From Fimbriimonadia bacterium (GTDB taxonomy: Bacteria > Armatimonadota > Fimbriimonadia > Fimbriimonadales > JABRVX01), in contig JABRVX010000005.1 of the NCBI GenBank assembly GCA_039961735.1, positions 20,166 to 84,165 of the forward strand: a DNA stretch of 64,000 nucleotides, read 5' to 3'. The position numbers and the translations under genes are program-made. The notes beneath the pieces are model-generated. The model searched no databases. It was not told the origin of the DNA and was given only the letters and a program-made list of their open reading frames with translations. Below, piece after piece: positions 60,628 to 64,000 of this stretch. Every line of letters starts with the position of its first letter. Position 1 is the first letter of the stretch.

Positions 60628-61629
60628 CTACGGATACTTCAGCGGCACGATGCCCGCGTTGAGCCACTGCTTCGTGTCGGATATCCGTACGTACACCTGA
60701 GCCGTGTCTGGATACGCTCGCTGCGGAAGGATGACGGCTTGATCCACGTGGCGACGCTCGAGCTTCACGCTGAGTGCCTGCGTTCGGCCAGGCACGGCTC
60801 TGGGCTGAGGCTCCCGAAGGTGATCTCGGTGCATTCCCTCGCGCCCTTCAAGGTAGTAGTACGGGTCCCACTGTTCCACGGGGATCACCTCGATGGGCAT
60901 AGGCGAGTCGAACTCGATGCGCCAGGGGGGCCGCCCTGCCGCAGCGTAGCCGGTAGGCGCCATAGTGCGGCCCTCCAATGAGGAGTACGGATCCAGCGAG
61001 AAGTAGATACGCCTGGCGGACGACAGAGCGGTAGCGATGCGGCTGCGCCAGTCAGCAGGAACGGGGCCGCTCCATGCGTCCCAGCTCTCGGATGGACGCC
61101 TGGACTTCACGCCGATGGCGATGAGCCGCCAGGAGCCGGGGCGCAGCCGCATGTCTTCCGAAGGCGTCAGTCCCAACGCACCCTCTTGCTCGGCATCGGT
61201 GAGTCCCATTGGGATGTGCCGCCTAGCACGAGAGAACACCTCCCGTCCGATCGTGTGCCGCATCAGTCTATCCCAGCACGCGAGGACTACGCGGCCGTCG
61301 CGCACCCCGACAGCGAACGGTGTGGTCGTGTATGGAGCGAGGTCAGCGGTGCCGGGTTCGAATCGGAGGTACGGCATGGGCGCGTGAAATGCAGTGAACA
61401 CCCACTTGGTCAGCTCGGGGTCGTAGTCGCCTCGGAAGAGGTACTGACCGATCAGGAACCACTCGATATCATCTTGGCTCTTCGGTGCCAGATCCTTTGG
61501 AGCCAAGGGGCCTTCCTTCTGCTCGGCACGCTGCATATCCCCTCCCGAGGTCGTGCCGCACCCGAAAGGCCCGCACGTGACGGTTAGGCTTAGGACGGCA
61601 ACGCCGCTGAGCAGTCGTCTAACACTCAT
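60628..61629 (-). CDS. Secreted protein of unknown function
   Basis: A 333-residue protein with a signal peptide (RRLLSGVAVLSLTVTCGPFG) and possible lipid attachment to an early Cys, although the lipobox is imperfect. The body has mixed alpha/beta character (FLIGQYLFRGDYDPELTKW, RIYFSLDPYSSLEGR). I do not recognise a family. It lies 19 bases after the large caspase-like/dockerin protein and probably shares its transcript. Confidence 0.55.
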   Translation of the reverse strand: MSVRRLLSGVAVLSLTVTCGPFGCGTTSGGDMQRAEQKEGPLAPKDLAPKSQDDIEWFLIGQYLFRGDYDPELTKWVFTAFHAPMPYLRFEPGTADLAPYTTTPFAVGVRDGRVVLACWDRLMRHTIGREVFSRARRHIPMGLTDAEQEGALGLTPSEDMRLRPGSWRLIAIGVKSRRPSESWDAWSGPVPADWRSRIATALSSARRIYFSLDPYSSLEGRTMAPTGYAAAGRPPWRIEFDSPMPIEVIPVEQWDPYYYLEGREGMHRDHLREPQPRAVPGRTQALSVKLERRHVDQAVILPQRAYPDTAQVYVRISDTKQWLNAGIVPLKYP

Positions 61630-61648
61630 GTCACACTACCTCCCACGC

Positions 61649-63856
61649 CTACTGCCGCAGATGCTGCATCTTGAAGTCACCGTAGTACGGCCCCGTGCCT
61701 CGGTCCGTGTCGCTGAACACGCGGATGTTGTAGTAAGGTGGGCTGTTCTTGAGCCACAGCCTCGGATCGTCCCAGACTATGGTAGGAGGCCGTCCAGGAA
61801 ACTCCGACCTGACGTCGTGTTCGCTCTGCACGTTCAGCCACGACAAAACCTCTCCGATGGTGTAGAGCGTTCCGCCGTATCCGTCCGGTAAGGAGAATCG
61901 CTCGAAGAACGCCTGGACCATATTCAGGTAGGTAGGATGCGAGTCTCGAGCATAGGCGTACCCATAGAAGCCCATGTAGAATGAGGGATCGAGTCTGTAC
62001 TCGGGTCGCTGAATCCCGAAGCCCTCCGCGAGATCGTTCATCTCGTGGGGAATCACGTTGCGCCACGCGTCGGGGTCCTTGAGGTAGTCAACGGCGACTC
62101 TGCCTTTGTAACGCCCGGAGCCGCAGGTGTGGATCCACACCAGTCGTAGTTTGCCAGCCTCGATGGTGAGCTGCTGGAGATCTGGCTTGCGAACTGCCAT
62201 CCAACCCCATGCCGGAGCGACGGGCCTTTCCGTGCCGGGTGGCGGTGGGCGCTTCCGGATCTTGAACGATGTGAGGTCATTCGGGCTCTGCAGCGTCACG
62301 TTGTGCGTGCCGTGTCCAAGGAAGAAGAACATGCGGAGTCGGTCTGACTCCAACAGGGAGGCGACTCCTTGGTACCGATTGTCCGGGCCGTAGTCCTCCC
62401 AGTACGCATTGCCAGGGTTGAACACCTTCACAGAGATGCCTGCCCTGTTGCACGCCTGGCGGATGTGTCGAACGAACTCGTATCCCCGCAGCGCAGGGTC
62501 GCCGCCCACGCCCTCGTGGAGAAAAGTGTTGACGATGACCGCCCTGGGCTCAGTTACACTGCACGCCTCCAGGCTCTCTGGTGCGCTCGGGGGGACGGGT
62601 GGCACCTTGTTCCTAAGGGTGACGATGAACGCATAGGTCGAGTCGTCTACAGGATCCCCGATGGCGTTCGTTCCATCCCACTCGCAGGCAACCACTACGG
62701 CGGGGGCTGTGGACTCCCATGTCCTGACCACATTGAGTGCGTCCATGTCCACCAGTTCCACGCGGTAGTCCTCCGGGGACTTGAGACGACACGCGAAAGC
62801 CGTTGTCTCCGGAGGGTAGCTCCAGGGGTTGAGCTCGTAGGTTGTCAGCGACTTGAGCGAGAACTCGTTCACGAAGGTCATGGGGGTGATGTTCGAAAAG
62901 CCGTAGCGCTCCTCGTCATCCCACACGACTACCACTGCGGCACGGAGCCCGTTGCGCCCGCATTCCGAATCGTAGGAGAGAGAGGGCTGCGCGTTCCCTG
63001 AGTAGTCCACGTACTCCCCGTCCAAGCACAAGGCCATCGCCTCGACCCCGTCGGACCAGGCGCTCAGGTTGGCCCATGCCGCGCCGTAGGCCGCGGAAGT
63101 GCCACCCTCCGACGTGACCGTAGCGGTGCAGGTCGGGTTATCGGCTGTCGGGGTGAGGACCACCTCCGGCGAGAAGGCCGCCTCCCCGCCGCTCGCGTTC
63201 AGCACGCACGCCTTGTAGGTGTACGCCGTGCCGTTCGTCGCCGAGGTGTCCAAGAACAGCCGCATCGGGGTCTCTCCGACGAACGAGTAGTTGCCCCCGC
63301 CCGCCTTCCTATAGACGCGATACGGAGCGTAGGGGTTACCGCCCTGCCCCAAGTCGAGGAACAACAGGTTCCGCCCGTTGCCCGAGAGCCCATCTAGAGA
63401 AGGCGCGGCCGCTCCGTTGTTCGCCGGAGGAACGCCCTGCATCGTGAAGTTCAAGAGCACGATGCTGATGTCGGGAAGGTCCACCAGCCCGCTGCCGTCC
63501 AGGTCGGCGGTGGGGTCGGTGGTGGCGAAGCGGACCAACACGTAGTTCAGGTCCTGCACGTCCACCACGTTGTCGTTGGTGGCGTCGCCGTTCTTCAGTT
63601 CTGCGTCGAACGTGCCGCCGGGGACCGTGATGCCTTGCCCCAGCACCCTGAGCCAGTGGCTCGCCTTGATGGTCACGTCGTAGGTTCCGTAGTCCAGGGG
63701 TTGCAGCAGCGGGACGGTGTATCCGCCGTTCGAGGCGAGGTTCACTGTTGTGGTCTGGACCGTGAGGTTTCCCTGCCGGATCTCCACGGTCACGGGGATG
63801 TTTTCCGCCGAGGCCGTCCAGAACTCCAGGCTGACGGTGCCGGAGACGGCGGTCAC
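61649..63856 (-). CDS. Large secreted protein with dockerin-like and caspase-like domains (N-terminus broken)
   Basis: 735 residues from GTG 63856, the first in-frame start, which lacks a signal peptide. Order: beta sandwich (1-85), dockerin-like loops (GDATNDNVVDVQDLN, ADLDGSGLVDLPD), fibronectin-like and other beta domains (~150-450), then a C-terminal domain with FFFLGHGTHN (His515) and LVWIHTCGSG (Cys578). A His on one strand end and a Cys on the next is the caspase/gingipain/CHAT layout, so a cysteine peptidase is inferred. The signal peptide lies upstream in another frame, joined by a G8 tract. Confidence 0.65.
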   Translation of the reverse strand: MTAVSGTVSLEFWTASAENIPVTVEIRQGNLTVQTTTVNLASNGGYTVPLLQPLDYGTYDVTIKASHWLRVLGQGITVPGGTFDAELKNGDATNDNVVDVQDLNYVLVRFATTDPTADLDGSGLVDLPDISIVLLNFTMQGVPPANNGAAAPSLDGLSGNGRNLLFLDLGQGGNPYAPYRVYRKAGGGNYSFVGETPMRLFLDTSATNGTAYTYKACVLNASGGEAAFSPEVVLTPTADNPTCTATVTSEGGTSAAYGAAWANLSAWSDGVEAMALCLDGEYVDYSGNAQPSLSYDSECGRNGLRAAVVVVWDDEERYGFSNITPMTFVNEFSLKSLTTYELNPWSYPPETTAFACRLKSPEDYRVELVDMDALNVVRTWESTAPAVVVACEWDGTNAIGDPVDDSTYAFIVTLRNKVPPVPPSAPESLEACSVTEPRAVIVNTFLHEGVGGDPALRGYEFVRHIRQACNRAGISVKVFNPGNAYWEDYGPDNRYQGVASLLESDRLRMFFFLGHGTHNVTLQSPNDLTSFKIRKRPPPPGTERPVAPAWGWMAVRKPDLQQLTIEAGKLRLVWIHTCGSGRYKGRVAVDYLKDPDAWRNVIPHEMNDLAEGFGIQRPEYRLDPSFYMGFYGYAYARDSHPTYLNMVQAFFERFSLPDGYGGTLYTIGEVLSWLNVQSEHDVRSEFPGRPPTIVWDDPRLWLKNSPPYYNIRVFSDTDRGTGPYYGDFKMQHLRQ

Positions 63857-63921
63857 TCCCCAGAGGCTAGAGGGAAGCAGGAGCCCTACGAGGGCCGTAC
63901 CCCCCCCGAAAGCTCAGCCAT
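63857..63921 (-). other. Displaced signal-peptide segment with G8 tract
   Basis: ATG 63921 has a GGGGG ribosome site and a promoter 40 bases upstream. It reads MAELSGG, then passes eight G residues (C-run 63900-63907 on plus). With nine G residues the frame would continue as TALVGLLLPSSLWG, a signal-peptide core, straight into the body of the gene at 63856. With eight it hits a stop soon after. Confidence 0.6.
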
Positions 63922-63965
63922 GCTAACCCCCTTTGTGCCCTTCGGCTGATAGTGGGCACGCTACC

Positions 63966-63994
63966 AAGATAGCAAAACCCCCGGCCCTTGTCAA
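63966..63994 (-). promoter_or_regulatory. Promoter of the caspase-like/dockerin gene
   Basis: Minus-strand -35 TTGACA (63989-63994) and -10 TATCTT (63966-63971) with a 17-base spacer. The predicted start near 63959 gives a leader of about 38 bases to ATG 63921, supporting that ATG as the true start. Confidence 0.65.
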
Positions 63995-64000
63995 GCCTTG

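Noticed and set aside
1..64000. CRISPR arrays, transposons or integrases
   Set aside because: No regularly spaced direct repeats, transposase or integrase motifs, or terminal inverted repeats were seen on reading through.

Overview
The window is high-GC bacterial chromosome (roughly 60% G+C by eye). The gene mix suggests a non-model, envelope-rich heterotroph, and my best guess is the Armatimonadota (Fimbriimonas-like) lineage. The reasons are the many secreted glycoside hydrolases, H-X9-DG-type prepilin-like proteins, a PEP-CTERM protein, dockerin-like repeats in secreted proteins, and bacterial housekeeping genes in compact ATGA/GTGA-coupled operons. That placement is inference from gene content; no rRNA gene is present to fix it. 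I see no CRISPR array, insertion sequence, prophage or origin.

Layout. 0-5.5 kb: a truncated TPR lipoprotein-like gene, a coupled DUF6754-like/beta-propeller membrane pair, a sialidase-like gene interrupted by one in-frame TGA, and a DUF5658-like membrane protein. 5.6-21 kb: a carbohydrate-handling region (GH97, GH65-like, GH172/DUF2961, polysaccharide deacetylase, sugar isomerase/epimerase, a large putative glycosidase) mixed with a small redox operon with a double thioredoxin-like protein, a clostripain-like lipoprotein whose catalytic Cys is Ser, and a DUF885 protein. 21-29 kb: a 13-repeat GND-Y secreted protein, an alpha/beta hydrolase, a prepilin-small protein-prepilin cassette, a SIS-domain sugar isomerase, and a PEP-CTERM gene behind a structured leader. 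29-31.5 kb: tRNA-Gln, glmU and prs. 32-42 kb (minus): rpmG, a dockerin-like protein, then a long run from one strong promoter: small membrane protein, FliA/WhiG-type sigma factor, two small proteins, SurA/PrsA-like foldase, mazG, ppdK, queG. 42-47.5 kb: a BMP-family-type nucleoside ABC importer (ATPase and two permeases, no binding protein), a 3-hydroxyisobutyrate-dehydrogenase-like reductase and a TolB-like protein. 47.6-60.6 kb: housekeeping genes fmt, def, priA, mutS (minus) and, divergently, a four-helix membrane protein, yvcK, gmk, coaBC, mutS2, cdd. 60.6-64 kb: a secreted protein and a large dockerin-like protein with a caspase-like His/Cys pair and a G8 tract that splits its signal peptide from the body.

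Functionally, the left half is about taking apart complex glycans and displaying or processing proteins outside the cytoplasm. The right half is core metabolism, translation start and end processing (fmt, def), DNA repair and replication restart (mutS, priA, mutS2), CoA and nucleotide synthesis. Several proteins keep a recognisable fold but have lost a key catalytic residue (clostripain-like Ser380, MutS2 Smr His705). Those, the two broken secreted genes and the two structured leaders are the parts most worth a second look. I found no single convincing new multi-gene system; the DUF6754 pair and the tandem CxxC operon are the nearest candidates.
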